A stretch of DNA of 64,000 nt from Microbacterium sp. 4R-513. GTDB taxonomy: Bacteria; Actinomycetota; Actinomycetes; Actinomycetales; Microbacteriaceae. The notes under the pieces are model-generated. The model saw only the letters and a list, made by a program, of their open reading frames with translations. It was not told the origin of the DNA and ran no database searches. Each line of letters opens with the position of its first letter. Positions within the stretch are counted from its first letter, which is position 1. Of the stretch, positions 10,829 to 21,950 are shown in pieces. The translations under genes and the position numbers were made by a program. The DNA is taken from NCBI RefSeq assembly GCF_011046485.1, contig NZ_CP049256.1:1426001-1490000 (forward strand). The letters run 5' to 3'.

Positions 10829-11734
10829 ATGAGTACGCAGACCCTCGACATCGGCGAGCGGCACAGCGTCGAAGAGCTCGAAGAGCTCGCCTACGAGCTG
10901 CGCTCGAAGCTGCTGCACCTGTGCGGCACCTACGAAGGCGCCGTGCACATCGGCGGAGACCTCTCGTGCGCAGACATCCTGACCGCGCTGTTCGAGTACG
11001 GCCTGCGGGTGGATCCGACCGACCTCGCAAATCCCGAGCGGGACCGGTTCGTGCTCTCGAAGGGGCACGCCGCGGTGTGCATGTACATCGCGATGGCGAT
11101 CCGGGGGTTCTTCTCGTACGAGGGCATCGTCGACACGTACGGACAGCTCGACAGCGCGTACGGGATGCACCCGTGCAAGGTGCAGCTGCCGGGCGTCGAG
11201 TGCTCGACCGGCTCGCTCGGCCACGGGCTGCCGCTCGCGGTGGGCATGGCGCTGAGCGCTCGTCATCGCGGCGACGACCACCGCGTGGTCACTCTGCTGG
11301 GTGACGGAGAGACCGGCGAGGGCTCGGTGTGGGAGGCGGCGATGGCCGCGCGCAGCAACGAGCTGGGCAACCTGGTCGCCTTCATCGACCGCAACCGGCA
11401 GCTGATGACGAGCTTCGCGGAGGAGCGGGTGGTGTTCGAGCCGTATCCCGACAAATGGCGTGCGTTCGGGTGGAACGTCGTAGAGGTCGACGGGCACGAC
11501 ATGGGTCAGCTGGTCGCCGCGATCGACGGGCTCCCCGCGACGGACAGCAATCTGCCGACCGTCGTCATCTGCGACACGGTCAAGGGCAAAGGCGTCGACT
11601 TCATGGAGCACAACCTCGCCTGGCACGCCGGATCGCTGGGGGCCGCCGACCTGGAGCGCGCGATGGCCGCGCTCGACGCATCCCGGGCCGAGGCATCCCG
11701 TCCCGGTGCGGGCACGGAGAAGGAGAACGACTGA
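10829..11734 (+). CDS. Transketolase N-terminal subunit (split transketolase)
   Basis: The ATG at 10829 has a GAGGAGG site seven bases upstream. The 301-residue protein has the TPP-binding half of transketolase: LSKGHAAVCMYIAMA, then GSLGHGLPLAVGMALSARH and the TPP motif GDGETGEGSVWEAAM, followed by the NRNRQL-type segment. It needs the partner encoded by the next gene, with which it overlaps by one base (TGATG). Split transketolases are common in specialised catabolic operons rather than in the pentose phosphate pathway, where the fused form serves. They transfer a two-carbon ketol unit from a ketose-like donor that bears a hydroxyl next to the ketone. The donor here is unknown; see the arylglycerol hypothesis among the findings. 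Confidence 0.92.
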   Translation: MSTQTLDIGERHSVEELEELAYELRSKLLHLCGTYEGAVHIGGDLSCADILTALFEYGLRVDPTDLANPERDRFVLSKGHAAVCMYIAMAIRGFFSYEGIVDTYGQLDSAYGMHPCKVQLPGVECSTGSLGHGLPLAVGMALSARHRGDDHRVVTLLGDGETGEGSVWEAAMAARSNELGNLVAFIDRNRQLMTSFAEERVVFEPYPDKWRAFGWNVVEVDGHDMGQLVAAIDGLPATDSNLPTVVICDTVKGKGVDFMEHNLAWHAGSLGAADLERAMAALDASRAEASRPGAGTEKEND

Positions 11735-12699
11735 TGCCTGTCACGTTCACGTTCGGAGAGATGCTGTCGGCGCGTTCCGTCATCGGAACGACGCTGGCCG
11801 AACTCGGCGACGAATACGACAACCTGTGGGTCATCACGCCGGACATCGGCGCGACCCTCGTCGAGTTCCGCGACAAGTTCCCGGAGCGCTTCCTCGACGT
11901 CGGGCTGGCGGAGCAGGTCTCGGTCGGGATCGCGGCGGGTCTCGCCTATGACGGCAACATCCCGGTGGTGTCGGGGATGCTTCCGTTCCTGAGCATGCGG
12001 GCGCTCGAGCAGGTGCGCACCGACGTCTGCTACCCCAACCTCCCCGTCAAGATCATCGGCACGCACGGCGGACTGGTCGGGAACGGCGGATCGACGCACT
12101 ACGCCGTCGAAGACCTCGCTCTCATGTGCGCGCTGACGAACATGACCGTCACCTCTATCGGCGACCCGCTGATGGTGGGGGAGGTCATCCGGCAGTCCAT
12201 GACGATGCAGGGGCCGATCTACATCCGACTCGCCGTGGGCAAGAAGGACAAGGTGCTCTACGAGCCCGGCCAGCACGACGTGCAGATCGGCAAGGGCATC
12301 GTCGCCCGCGAAGGCACCGACGTCACGATCTTCACGCACGGCACGACGGTGGCCCAGGCGATCGACGCGGCGGACGAGCTCGCGAAGGACGGCCGCTCCG
12401 TCCGCGTCGTGGACATGTTCACCCTTAAGCCCATCGACGAGGAGATCATCGTCCGGTCGGCGGCGGAGACGGGCGGGCGCTTCGTCGTGCTCGAGGACCA
12501 TCTCGCCTACGGGGGACTGGCGACGCGGATCGCGGACGTCGTGGCCGATCGCGGTATCCGTCTGACGTCCTTCGAGCGGCTCGGCATCCCGCAGGTCTAT
12601 GCGGGATTCGGCGACGACGAAGAGCTGCGCGACAAGCACGGCTACGGGCTGGCGGCGACCGTCGCGGCGCTCCGGCACGCCATCGCCACGCAGGTCTAG
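11734..12699 (+). CDS. Transketolase C-terminal subunit (split transketolase)
   Basis: The 321-residue protein supplies the pyrimidine-binding and C-terminal domains. It contains the catalytic Glu region in FLDVGLAEQVSVGIAAGLA, GTHGGLVGNGGSTHYAVED and the C-terminal regulatory domain near VRVVDMFTLKPIDEEII. Its ATG overlaps the stop of the N-terminal subunit by one base, so stoichiometric translation of the pair is expected. It resembles the 1-deoxyxylulose-synthase-like split subunits found in sugar or sugar-acid operons. A zinc alcohol dehydrogenase starts 32 bases downstream. Confidence 0.92.
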   Translation: MPVTFTFGEMLSARSVIGTTLAELGDEYDNLWVITPDIGATLVEFRDKFPERFLDVGLAEQVSVGIAAGLAYDGNIPVVSGMLPFLSMRALEQVRTDVCYPNLPVKIIGTHGGLVGNGGSTHYAVEDLALMCALTNMTVTSIGDPLMVGEVIRQSMTMQGPIYIRLAVGKKDKVLYEPGQHDVQIGKGIVAREGTDVTIFTHGTTVAQAIDAADELAKDGRSVRVVDMFTLKPIDEEIIVRSAAETGGRFVVLEDHLAYGGLATRIADVVADRGIRLTSFERLGIPQVYAGFGDDEELRDKHGYGLAATVAALRHAIATQV

Positions 12700-12731
12700 C
12701 CCCACGAACCCATCGCTCAACGGAGAGACGA

Positions 12732-13795
12732 ATGAGAACGGTAGCCGTCACGAAGATCGGCAGTCTGCGCGACCCGGACGAGAGCACGCGCGGGCGGATC
12801 GCCGTCGTGGACTTCCCCGAGCAGCCGCTCGGCCCCGAGGACGTCCGCATCCGCGTCGCATACTCCGCGATCTGCGGATCCGACCCCCACCTCGCCGAGG
12901 GGTTCTTCGGCACCGAGGTGCCGATCGGGCTCGGGCACGAGCTCTCAGGGGTGATCGAGGCGCTGGGCGAGCGTGCCCATAAGAACGGACTGCAGGTGGG
13001 CGACCGGGTCGCGGGGAACTTCCTGCGGTTCTGCGGCACGTGCCGCCCGTGCCAGGAGGGCAAGCAGCAGTTCTGCGAGCACATCCAGGACTACAACCGA
13101 CCCGGCATGGCCGAGACCGTCACGTGGCACGAGTCACAGGTCTACAAGCTGCCCGACGACGTCTCCCTCCTCGAGGGGTGCATCCTCGAGCCGACGTCGG
13201 TCGCCGTCCGCATCACCGACAAGACGGGCATCAAGGTCGGCGACCGGGTCGCGATCTGCGGTGGCGGCCCGATCGGCCAGCTCGCCCTGCAGGTGCTCAA
13301 GATGCACGGGGCAACCTCCCTCACCCTCATCGAGCCGATCGCCGAGCGCCGCGAGATGGCGCTGCGGCACGGCGCCGAGCACGTGATCGATCCCGTCGCC
13401 GAGAACCAGTACGAGCGCGCCGATGAGATCACGGCCGGCCGAGGCTACGACGTCGTCGTCGACGCGTCCGGCTCGCCGAGGGCGACGCGGGGGCTGCTCG
13501 ACATCGCGGCCAAGGGCGCCACCGTCGTCTACGGGGCCATGTACCCGGCCGACTACGAGCTGCCGCTCAACCTCTCGGACTACCTGTACCTCAAGGAGCT
13601 GACGCTCACCGGCGTCTTCGTCTCTCCGTACGCCTTCCCCCGTGCGCTGCAGATCCTGCCGCACCTCGACGTGACCGAGCTCACCCAGGCCGTCTTCCCG
13701 CTCGAGCAGGCGACCGACGCCTTCGCCGCGCACCTCACGGGGGCGCATCCGAAGGTCGTCATCCGGTGCAACGACGTCGACGAGGAGGCGCTCGC

Positions 13796-13799
<4 letters not shown>
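12732..13799 (+). CDS. Zinc-dependent medium-chain alcohol/polyol dehydrogenase
   Basis: The 355-residue MDR protein has catalytic zinc ligands in AICGSDPH and GLGHELSGVIEALG, the structural zinc cysteines in FCGTCRPCQEGKQQFC, and the NAD-binding ICGGGPIGQLALQVLK loop. The closest families are L-threonine, sorbitol or L-idonate 5-dehydrogenases, which oxidise a secondary alcohol next to another hydroxyl. In this operon it could produce the alpha-hydroxyketone that transketolase needs. SD-like AACGGAGAG precedes the ATG. Its stop overlaps the ATG of the ABC ATPase gene (ATGA). Confidence 0.9.
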
Positions 13800-15317
<1,518 letters not shown>

Positions 15318-15334
<17 letters not shown>

Positions 15335-16313
15335 CCCCGGGCTGGAGGACACGACCGACACTCTGGCCGTCCCCCGGCGATCCGTGGGGCAGACCCTTCT
15401 GTCAGGAGGCACGGTCCTCGCGCTCATCGCGCTCGTCGTGTTCTTCTTCGTGATGCGTCCGGACGTGTTCCTCACGTTCACGAACGTGCGCAACATCCTC
15501 TACCAGGTGGCGATCCTGGCGATCATCGCCGGCGCGCAGACGATCGTCATGGTGGTCGGCGACTTCGACCTGTCGGTCGCGGCGACCTCGTCCCTCGCGG
15601 GGGCGGTCGCGGCATCCCTCATGCTCAACGGGATGCCGGTCGCACCGGCGATCCTCATCGCTCTCGTCGTCGGGCTCCTGATCGGACTCGTCAACGGCCT
15701 GCTCGTCGCCTATCTCAACCTGTCCGCGTTCGTGGCGACGCTCGCGACGCTGACCTCCGTGACGGGCCTGGCGTTCCTCGTCACCGACGGCACGACGCTG
15801 TTCAACCTGCCGCCGGAGTTCAACGCGCTCGGCCAGGGGCGCTTCCTCGAGATCCCGCTCCCGGTGTTCATCGCGATCGCGATCTCGGTGATCCTCTGGT
15901 TCGTCCTGAAGTACACGACGCTCGGTCGCCGGTGGTACGCGACGGGCGGCAACGTCGAGGTGTCGCGGCTCTCGGGCGTCAACGTCCGGCGCGCCCGGCT
16001 CCTCGCGTTCACGGTCGCCGGCCTCGTGTCGGCGGTCGGAGGCATCCTGCTCGCCGCCCGCCTCGGGAGCGCCAGTGCCGTCCAGGGAGAGGACAACCTG
16101 CTCTTCTCCGTCGCGGCCGTCTTCCTCGGCATGACGATCGTCCGGTCGGGTGCCGCGAACCTCGTCGGGACCATGGTCGGTGTCGCGATCATCGGCGTCA
16201 TGAGCAACGGCCTCAACATCCTCGGCGTCAACGCCTACGTCCAGCAGGTCGTCACGGGCCTCATCATCATCGCGGCCGTGACCCTCTCGTCCTTCAAGCA
16301 CAGGGAGCGGTAG
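15318..16313 (+). CDS. CUT2-type ABC importer permease (RbsC-like)
   Basis: The 331-residue membrane protein has eight to ten hydrophobic helices, with GGDFDLSVA-type sequence at GDFDLSVAATSSLAGAVAA and the RbsC motif GRRWYATGGNVEVSRLSG in the cytoplasmic loop that meets the ATPase. It overlaps the end of the ATPase gene by 17 bases. It should form the homodimeric channel of the importer. A hairpin follows the stop. Confidence 0.94.
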
Positions 16314-16328
16314 CCCCGCTCTGCCTCC

Positions 16329-16348
16329 CCGAGCGACGACTCGCTCGG
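16329..16348 (+). terminator. Intra-operon hairpin between permease and binding-protein genes
   Basis: A perfect 8-base stem (CCGAGCGA, loop CGAC, TCGCTCGG) lies 16 bases after the permease stop and before the AAAGGAG site of the binding-protein gene. Such hairpins often protect or separate the highly expressed binding-protein message, so this may be a processing or attenuation element rather than a full terminator. Confidence 0.5.
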
Positions 16349-16389
16349 ACATGCAAGTACCCGATCGCAATCAACAAAGGAGTGGATCG

Positions 16390-17391
16390 ATGCGAAAGAA
16401 ATTCAAGGCGGCCTTCGCGGTCGCGGCCGTGGCGGCACTGGCGCTGACGGGCTGTTCGACCGGCAGCGGCGGCAGCGGCGGCTCCGCCGGCGGAGGTGGG
16501 GAGGACGGGCCCTTCAAGGTCATCGCGTTCACGTCCGGCAACCAGACGCCGATCGGCGCCTGGTGGGTCAAGGCGGTGCAGGAGCAGGCCGACGAGCTCG
16601 GCTGGGACCTCACCATGATCCAGGGCGACTTCGACTTCCAGAAGATGAACCCCGCCGTCGAGAGCGCGATCGGCCAGGGCGCCGACGCCATCTTCGACGG
16701 GTACACCGACATCGCCTCGATCAGCTCGATCGTGACGGCGGCGAAGGATGCCGACATCCCGATCTTCGCGATGGATGCCGCGACCGAGCCGCAAGACGGC
16801 TTCGTCGTCAACATCACGACGGATCAGCAGGGCATCGTCGACCAGACCGTCGGCGCGCTCGACGAGGCGCTCGGCGGCCTCGACGGCAAGACCGTCATGG
16901 TCATCGGCCACGACCCGCACCCCGGCATCCGCCTGCGCGCCAGCCTCGCCGAGAAGGCACTCACCAAGGCCGGCGCGACCATCGCCGGCGGGGAGATCCA
17001 GAAGGTCACCTCGCCCGCGACCGGCCGGACCGAGGCTCTGGCCCTCGTCGCCGACTACCTCACCGCGCACCCGGGCGGCCTCGACGCCGTGTGGGTCGGC
17101 TGGGACGATGCGGCGCTGGGCGCTGCCCAGGCGGTCTCGGAGGCCGGTGCGGACGCACGGGTGACGGGCGTCGACGCCACGAGCGAGGCTCTCGCCGGCA
17201 TCGAGGCCGGGGGTCCGTTCCTCGCGACGATCGAGCAGCCGTGGCCCTCGATCCTCGACTCGGTCATCGAGGACATGAAGGCCTACCAGAAGGACGGGAC
17301 GAAGCCGTCGGAGAACTTCGAGGCCGTGAAGACGACGCTCGTCGACAAGAGCAACGCCGCCGACATCACGCCCTCGGACAAGCTCGGCTGA
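16390..17391 (+). CDS. CUT2-type substrate-binding lipoprotein (RbsB-like)
   Basis: The ATG at 16390 follows AAAGGAG. The 333-residue protein has a lipoprotein signal peptide ending in the lipobox LALTGC, then a Gly/Ser linker and a periplasmic-binding-protein fold of the Peripla_BP_4 type (PFKVIAFTSGNQTP onward). Many aromatic and acidic residues could line the pocket, but the ligand cannot be read from sequence. It is anchored outside the membrane and delivers substrate to the RbsA/RbsC-like importer. A strong hairpin follows the stop, before the SDR gene. Confidence 0.93.
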   Translation: MRKKFKAAFAVAAVAALALTGCSTGSGGSGGSAGGGGEDGPFKVIAFTSGNQTPIGAWWVKAVQEQADELGWDLTMIQGDFDFQKMNPAVESAIGQGADAIFDGYTDIASISSIVTAAKDADIPIFAMDAATEPQDGFVVNITTDQQGIVDQTVGALDEALGGLDGKTVMVIGHDPHPGIRLRASLAEKALTKAGATIAGGEIQKVTSPATGRTEALALVADYLTAHPGGLDAVWVGWDDAALGAAQAVSEAGADARVTGVDATSEALAGIEAGGPFLATIEQPWPSILDSVIEDMKAYQKDGTKPSENFEAVKTTLVDKSNAADITPSDKLG

Positions 17392-17402
17392 CTCTTCCGA
17401 AC

Positions 17403-17438
17403 GGCGGCGGGGCGGGGGTGACCCCCGCTCCTGCCGCC
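17403..17438 (+). terminator. GC-rich hairpin after the substrate-binding protein gene
   Basis: An inner perfect stem GCGGGGG/CCCCCGC with loop TGA (17412-17428) is extended by GGCGG/CCGCC pairing outside. It could partly terminate transcription or set the ratio of binding protein to downstream enzymes. Confidence 0.55.
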
Positions 17439-17478
17439 GACCCATCCGCGATCGACACAGATTTGGAGACATGAGCAC

Positions 17479-18249
17479 ATGCGTTTGACAGGCAAGGTCG
17501 CACTCATCACCGGGGGCGCGAGCGGTATCGGACTCGCGACCGTCGAGAAGTTCATCAGCGAGGGTGCGAAGGTCGCGGTCGCCGACATCAACGCCGACCG
17601 CGCCCAGGAGGTCGTCGACGGCCTCGAACCGGGGACCGCGGTCGCGGTCGGCGTCGACGTCTCGGTGTACGCCGAGGTCGAGGCCGCCGTCCAGACGGCC
17701 GTCGACGCATTCGGCAAGCTCGACGTCATCTTCAACAACGCCGGCATCGCCGGAGGCAAGCCGCTGCTCGAACACGACCCCGAGGTGGATTATGCGCCGA
17801 TGATCCGCGTCGACCAGGACGGCGTCTACTACGGGATCCTCGCGGCCGGTCGGCAGTTCCGGAAGCAGGGGACACCGGGCGTGATCATCAGCACCTCGTC
17901 GATCTACGGCGAGCAGGCCGCGGAGCTCTCGTTCACCTACAGCGCCGCGAAGGCCGCCGTCATCTCGTTCACGCGCTCGGCAGCCTACGAGCTCGCCCAG
18001 TACGGCATCCGTGCCGTGGCGATCACGCCAGGCCGTGTCGGCACGGCGATCATCAACCAGTTCAGCGACGAGCTCAAGGCGACCTTCGCCTCCGAGCAGC
18101 TGCGCAACAAGATGACGCAGCCGCACGAGATCGCCGACGTCGTCGCCTTCCTCGCGTCGGATGAGGCCAACGTCATCAACGGCACGGTCGTGCACGTCGA
18201 CGACGGCTACTCGGTGTTCAAGCAGCGGCTCGACCTTCCGGTCTTCTGA
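17479..18249 (+). CDS. SDR family NAD(P)-dependent oxidoreductase
   Basis: The 256-residue classical short-chain dehydrogenase has the cofactor motif TGGASGIG near residue 12, NNAG near 90 and the catalytic YSAAK near 154, with Ser in STSSIYGEQ upstream. Classical SDRs oxidise secondary alcohols of sugars, polyols or aryl alcohols in the cytoplasm. It follows the binding-protein gene in the operon and precedes the epimerase-like gene by 16 bases, so it likely acts on the imported substrate or its ketone. A NAD preference is suggested by the aspartate at the end of the second strand (VADINADR). Confidence 0.92.
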   Translation: MRLTGKVALITGGASGIGLATVEKFISEGAKVAVADINADRAQEVVDGLEPGTAVAVGVDVSVYAEVEAAVQTAVDAFGKLDVIFNNAGIAGGKPLLEHDPEVDYAPMIRVDQDGVYYGILAAGRQFRKQGTPGVIISTSSIYGEQAAELSFTYSAAKAAVISFTRSAAYELAQYGIRAVAITPGRVGTAIINQFSDELKATFASEQLRNKMTQPHEIADVVAFLASDEANVINGTVVHVDDGYSVFKQRLDLPVF

Positions 18250-18265
18250 TCGAGCGGACGACGGC

Positions 18266-19183
18266 GTGAACCTCGATCTGGACCTCGATCTCGATGTCGC
18301 CTATCACCTCAGCATCGCGCTGGCCGATCCGACCCCTGACCGGATCCGGCCCCTGCTCGCAGGGCTCCGCGCGGAAGGCTACCGTCGGGCGGTGCTTCCG
18401 CCCCTGGATCCGGGACGGACGGATGCCGCGGCTCTCCGCCGGACGTACGACGAGGCGGGGATCTCTCCCATCGCCATGACAGGGCAGGGTCCGGGGGCCG
18501 ACGTGTCGTCGGAGGACGACGACGAGCGCCGCGCGGGAGCGGCGGCGCTCCGTGCGGCCGTGGACTTCGCGGCGGCGCTCGGCAGCGACCAGCTCAACGG
18601 CGTGCCGTACGGGCTGTTCGGCCCGCCGGGCGGCCCGACGTCGCGCTCCGCCTTCGAGCGCGCGGCGCGCGAGGTCGGCGCGGTGGCCGACTACGCCGCC
18701 GATCACGGCGTGCGGATGACCTTCGAGGTGCTCAACCGGTACGAGACGTCGGCGATCAACACGGCGGCGCAGGCCGCCGAGTTCGTCGATGCGAGCGGCT
18801 CGGACAATCTCGGCATCCACCTCGACACTTTCCACATGGCGATCGAGGAAGCCGACATGTCCGCCGCGATCCGGTCCGTGATCCCGAGGCTCGCCTACCT
18901 CGAACTCGGCCAGTCGAGCCGCGGTCTTCTCTCCACGGGCGTCGTGGACGTGTCGTCCGTCGTCCGGCAGGCGCTCGACGACGGCTACACCGGGCGGTGG
19001 GGGGTGGAAGCCTTCTCGCGGCCGCTCGTCGGCGAGGGAGCGGCCGACATGCTCGCCATCTGGCGGGCGCCGTTCGATGATGGACTTGAGCTCGCCTCCG
19101 ACGCGATCCGAGTCATCCGCAAGGGGTGGGCCGACAGCTCACCCGGCAGGCGAGCACACCGGCTCGCGCACAGCGCGGGCTGA
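18266..19183 (+). CDS. Xylose-isomerase-like TIM barrel, ketose 3-epimerase-like
   Basis: The GTG at 18266, just after the SDR stop, gives a 305-residue protein. The fold is the AP-endonuclease-2/xylose isomerase TIM barrel. FEVLNRYETSAINTAAQAA matches D-tagatose/D-psicose 3-epimerases, and the metal ligands include Glu in that motif and Asp in GIHLDTFHMAIEEADM. Such enzymes invert the carbon next to a ketone by proton transfer. In this operon it may equalise stereoisomers of the ketone made by the dehydrogenases. The ribosome site is weak, so the start is less certain; an upstream in-frame ATG overlaps the SDR gene. Confidence 0.8.
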   Translation: MNLDLDLDLDVAYHLSIALADPTPDRIRPLLAGLRAEGYRRAVLPPLDPGRTDAAALRRTYDEAGISPIAMTGQGPGADVSSEDDDERRAGAAALRAAVDFAAALGSDQLNGVPYGLFGPPGGPTSRSAFERAAREVGAVADYAADHGVRMTFEVLNRYETSAINTAAQAAEFVDASGSDNLGIHLDTFHMAIEEADMSAAIRSVIPRLAYLELGQSSRGLLSTGVVDVSSVVRQALDDGYTGRWGVEAFSRPLVGEGAADMLAIWRAPFDDGLELASDAIRVIRKGWADSSPGRRAHRLAHSAG

Positions 19184-19209
19184 CCCCGTACCCGACGGAA
19201 GGAACGACG

Positions 19210-20697
19210 ATGTCCACCACCATCGAGACCACTGGATCCCTCATCGACGAGGCCGTGTTCCGGGGCCGGATCTTCATCGACGGCGAGTGGGTCGCCGCGG
19301 GCGGCGGTGAGATCGCCTCCATCGCGCCGGCGACGGGCGAGACGATCGCCACCGTCGGCATCGCGTCGCCCGACGATGTCGCGCGCGCCGCGGCGAGGGC
19401 CGCGAAGGCGCAGAAGGCCTGGGCGGCGACGCCGCATCCCGCACGGGCGGCTGTGCTCCGACGGGCCGCGCAGCTCTGGGAAGAGCACGCGGAAGAGATC
19501 ATGGGCTGGAACATCCGTGAGGTCGGGGCGATTCCGCCCCTCGCGGGCTTCGCGCTGCACGTGACGGCGGCCGAGTGCTACGAGGCTGCGGCCCTCCCGT
19601 CGGCTCCGCTCGGCTCCATCCTCTCGAGCGAGGAGCCGCGACTGTCGCTGGCCCAGCAGGTGCCCGTGGGCGTCGTCGGCGTGATCTCGCCGTTCAACGT
19701 CCCGCTCATCCTCGGCATCCGGGCCGTGGCCCCGGCGCTCGCGCTGGGCAACGCGGTCCTGCTCAAGCCCGACCCGCGGACCGTCGTCACCGGCGGAGTG
19801 TCGATGGTGCGCATCTTCGAGGAGGCGGGACTGCCCGCCGGCCTCCTGCAGCTCCTTCCGGGCGGCGCCGAGGTCGGCGAGGCCATGGTCGCCGATCCGA
19901 ACGTGCGCGTGATCGCCTTCACTGGCTCGACCCGGGCCGGCCGGATCGTCGGCGAACTGGCGGGGCGCCACTTGACGCGGGCGCATCTGGAGCTCGGGGG
20001 CAATTCGGCCTTCATCATCCGCGACGACGCCGACGTGGATCAGGCCGTCAATCTCGCGACGTGGGGGTCGTACCTCCACCAGGGCCAGATCTGCATGACC
20101 GTGGGCAGGCACATCGTGCACGAGTCGCTCTTCGACGAGTACGTCGCCAAACTGAGCGCCAAGGCCGACTCGATGGTCGTCGGCGACCCGGCCGCGGGCC
20201 AGGTGCACCTGGGACCCCTCATCGATGAGGTGCAGCGCGACCGCGTGCACACGCTCGTGCAGGATGCCGTGGCCCAGGGCGCCGAGCTCCGAGCAGGCGG
20301 CTCCTACGACGGCCTCTTCTACCGTCCGACGGTCCTCGTCAACACCCCGGCGGATGCCGCGGCGTACCACGACGAGGTCTTCGGGCCCGTGGCATCCGTC
20401 GTCTCCTACTCGACGGATGACGAGGCCGTCGAACTCGCCGCGGCCACCGAGTACGGGCTCGCACTCGGCATCGTGAGCCGCGATGTCATGGCTGCGCTCG
20501 CCATGGCGCAGCGGATCCCGACGGGCATCGTCCACATCAACGACCAGACGGTCAACGACGAGGCCAACAGCCCGTTCGGCGGGGTCGGCGCCTCGGGGAC
20601 CGGCTCGCGGCACGGCGGGGCGCAGGCGAACATCGACGCCTTCACCGAGACCCGCTGGATCACTCTCCGCCGCGAACCCGGCCAGTACCCGCTCTGA
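19210..20697 (+). CDS. Benzaldehyde dehydrogenase-like (XylC-type) aldehyde dehydrogenase
   Basis: The 495-residue protein contains Asn163, Glu261 (LELGGN) and the nucleophile Cys295 (GQICMTVGR). The C-terminal block INDQTVNDEANSPFGG followed by VGASGTGSRHGG is characteristic of XylC benzaldehyde and vanillin dehydrogenases. It would oxidise an aromatic aldehyde to its carboxylate with NAD+. It is the last gene of the transketolase-CUT2 operon, 26 bases after the epimerase-like gene, which is an odd place for an aromatic aldehyde dehydrogenase if the operon only handled sugars. The ATG at 19210 follows GGAAGGAACGACG. Confidence 0.92.
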   Translation: MSTTIETTGSLIDEAVFRGRIFIDGEWVAAGGGEIASIAPATGETIATVGIASPDDVARAAARAAKAQKAWAATPHPARAAVLRRAAQLWEEHAEEIMGWNIREVGAIPPLAGFALHVTAAECYEAAALPSAPLGSILSSEEPRLSLAQQVPVGVVGVISPFNVPLILGIRAVAPALALGNAVLLKPDPRTVVTGGVSMVRIFEEAGLPAGLLQLLPGGAEVGEAMVADPNVRVIAFTGSTRAGRIVGELAGRHLTRAHLELGGNSAFIIRDDADVDQAVNLATWGSYLHQGQICMTVGRHIVHESLFDEYVAKLSAKADSMVVGDPAAGQVHLGPLIDEVQRDRVHTLVQDAVAQGAELRAGGSYDGLFYRPTVLVNTPADAAAYHDEVFGPVASVVSYSTDDEAVELAAATEYGLALGIVSRDVMAALAMAQRIPTGIVHINDQTVNDEANSPFGGVGASGTGSRHGGAQANIDAFTETRWITLRREPGQYPL

Positions 20698-20760
20698 CTC
20701 CCGACCGCGCGAGGGGTCGCACGGATATTCAATCAATTCGTGTCGATCGTCAAGAAAGCA

Positions 20761-20790
20761 TTGACATTCGGGTGCTGTGCGGCGCACCAT
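20761..20790 (+). promoter_or_regulatory. Candidate promoter of the SsuABC-like importer operon
   Basis: TTGACA at 20761-20766 is a consensus -35 hexamer, followed after 18 bases by CACCAT as a poor -10. It lies in the 186-base gap between the XylC-like gene and the importer. The surrounding 20725-20765 stretch is unusually AT-rich. Nothing else is recognisable in the gap. Confidence 0.35.
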
Positions 20791-20883
20791 GAGAGCGTCA
20801 CCACGACGGCGTGCTGGCGCTCCGCAACGCGTCGACAGCCGCCGTCGAGGTTCCTGCCCATACCCGTATGAGAGGCCTCCTCG

Positions 20884-21867
20884 ATGAAGAAGAGACTTGC
20901 CGGCTTCGGCATCCTCGCCGCCGCAGCCCTCGCCCTCGCAGGCTGCACCGATTCCGCCGCCCAGCCCAGCAGCGCACCCACCGACGACGCGTCGGGGGGC
21001 GAGATGACCAACGTCCGTGTCGCCGCCCTGCCCATCGCCGAGACCGGGGCCCTCTGGGCCGCGATCGACGAGGGGATCTTCGAAGACCACGGCCTCGACA
21101 TCGAAGTCGTTCCCGCCCAGGGCGGGGCCAACGCCATCCCTGCCCTGCTGAGCGGTGACATCCAGTTCGCGATCGGACAGCCGTTCGGACCGATCCGTGC
21201 CGATCTGCAGGACCTCGGCGTGACCATCATCGGGGACTACGCCAACAGCCTCCCCGACGGCACCGACGTGAACGCCGTCGTGGCGCTGGGCGACTCGGGC
21301 ATCACGCGGCCGGCGGATCTTGCGGGCAAGACCGTCTCGGTCAACACGATCGGCGCAGCCGGCGACCTGACGATCCGCAAAGCCGTCCAGGACGACGGCG
21401 GCGACCCCTCCGCCGTGCAGTTCGTCGAGGTGGCGTTCCCCGACGTCCCCGCGCAGCTCGAAGCCGGCACGATGGACGCGGCCTGGGCTCCGGACCCGTT
21501 CCGCGCCATGATCCTCGGCCAGGGCGGCGTCTCGGTCGTGCAGCCCTACCAGGCGACCATCCCCGGCCTCACGGTCCTCACCAACATCACGACGCAGAAG
21601 CTCCTCGACGAGAACCCCGACCTCGTCGAGTCGTACTCCGCCGCGATGTCGGAGGCGCTCGACTGGGCCTCCTCGAACGAGGACGCCGTGCGCGCCGCGA
21701 TCGCCAAGAACCTCAAGATCCCCGACGAGGCCGCGGCGGGCATCACGCTGCCCACCTTCACGTGGGACCTCTCTGACTCCGGCATCGAGGACCTCGGGGC
21801 TCTCGCGCTCGAGTTCGGGTACATCGACAACGAGCCCGACTACAGCCGCCTGATCCAGCAGCAGTAG
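20884..21867 (+). CDS. NMT1/SsuA-type ABC substrate-binding lipoprotein
   Basis: The 327-residue protein has a signal peptide with lipobox LALAGC, a Ser/Pro-rich linker and a SsuA/TauA/NMT1-like fold beginning NVRVAALPIAETGALWAAIDEG. Family members bind nitrate, sulfonates, taurine, thiamine precursors or aromatic acids. The downstream genes encode two permeases, an ATPase and a PaaX-family regulator, so a complete importer is present. Between the XylC-like gene and the hydroxycinnamate cluster, an aromatic acid is a reasonable guess for the ligand, but the pocket does not prove it. Confidence 0.9.
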   Translation: MKKRLAGFGILAAAALALAGCTDSAAQPSSAPTDDASGGEMTNVRVAALPIAETGALWAAIDEGIFEDHGLDIEVVPAQGGANAIPALLSGDIQFAIGQPFGPIRADLQDLGVTIIGDYANSLPDGTDVNAVVALGDSGITRPADLAGKTVSVNTIGAAGDLTIRKAVQDDGGDPSAVQFVEVAFPDVPAQLEAGTMDAAWAPDPFRAMILGQGGVSVVQPYQATIPGLTVLTNITTQKLLDENPDLVESYSAAMSEALDWASSNEDAVRAAIAKNLKIPDEAAAGITLPTFTWDLSDSGIEDLGALALEFGYIDNEPDYSRLIQQQ

Positions 21868-21950
21868 CCGAGCCGCCGGGGGGCGGGATGCCTCGGCCCG
21901 AGGCATCCCACCCCCCTATCCCACACACTCCGCCGTCGATCGGACCCTCC

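Noticed and set aside
10829..12699. Sulfoquinovose or apiose pathway assignment for the split transketolase operon
   Set aside because: No kinase, no sulfo-sugar isomerase and no lactonase are present, so the gene set does not match those described pathways.
18985..21906. A 973-codon minus-strand frame opposite the XylC-like and SsuA-like genes
   Set aside because: Two well-supported genes with motifs lie on the other strand, and this frame has low-complexity Arg/Asp/Gly composition and no domain.
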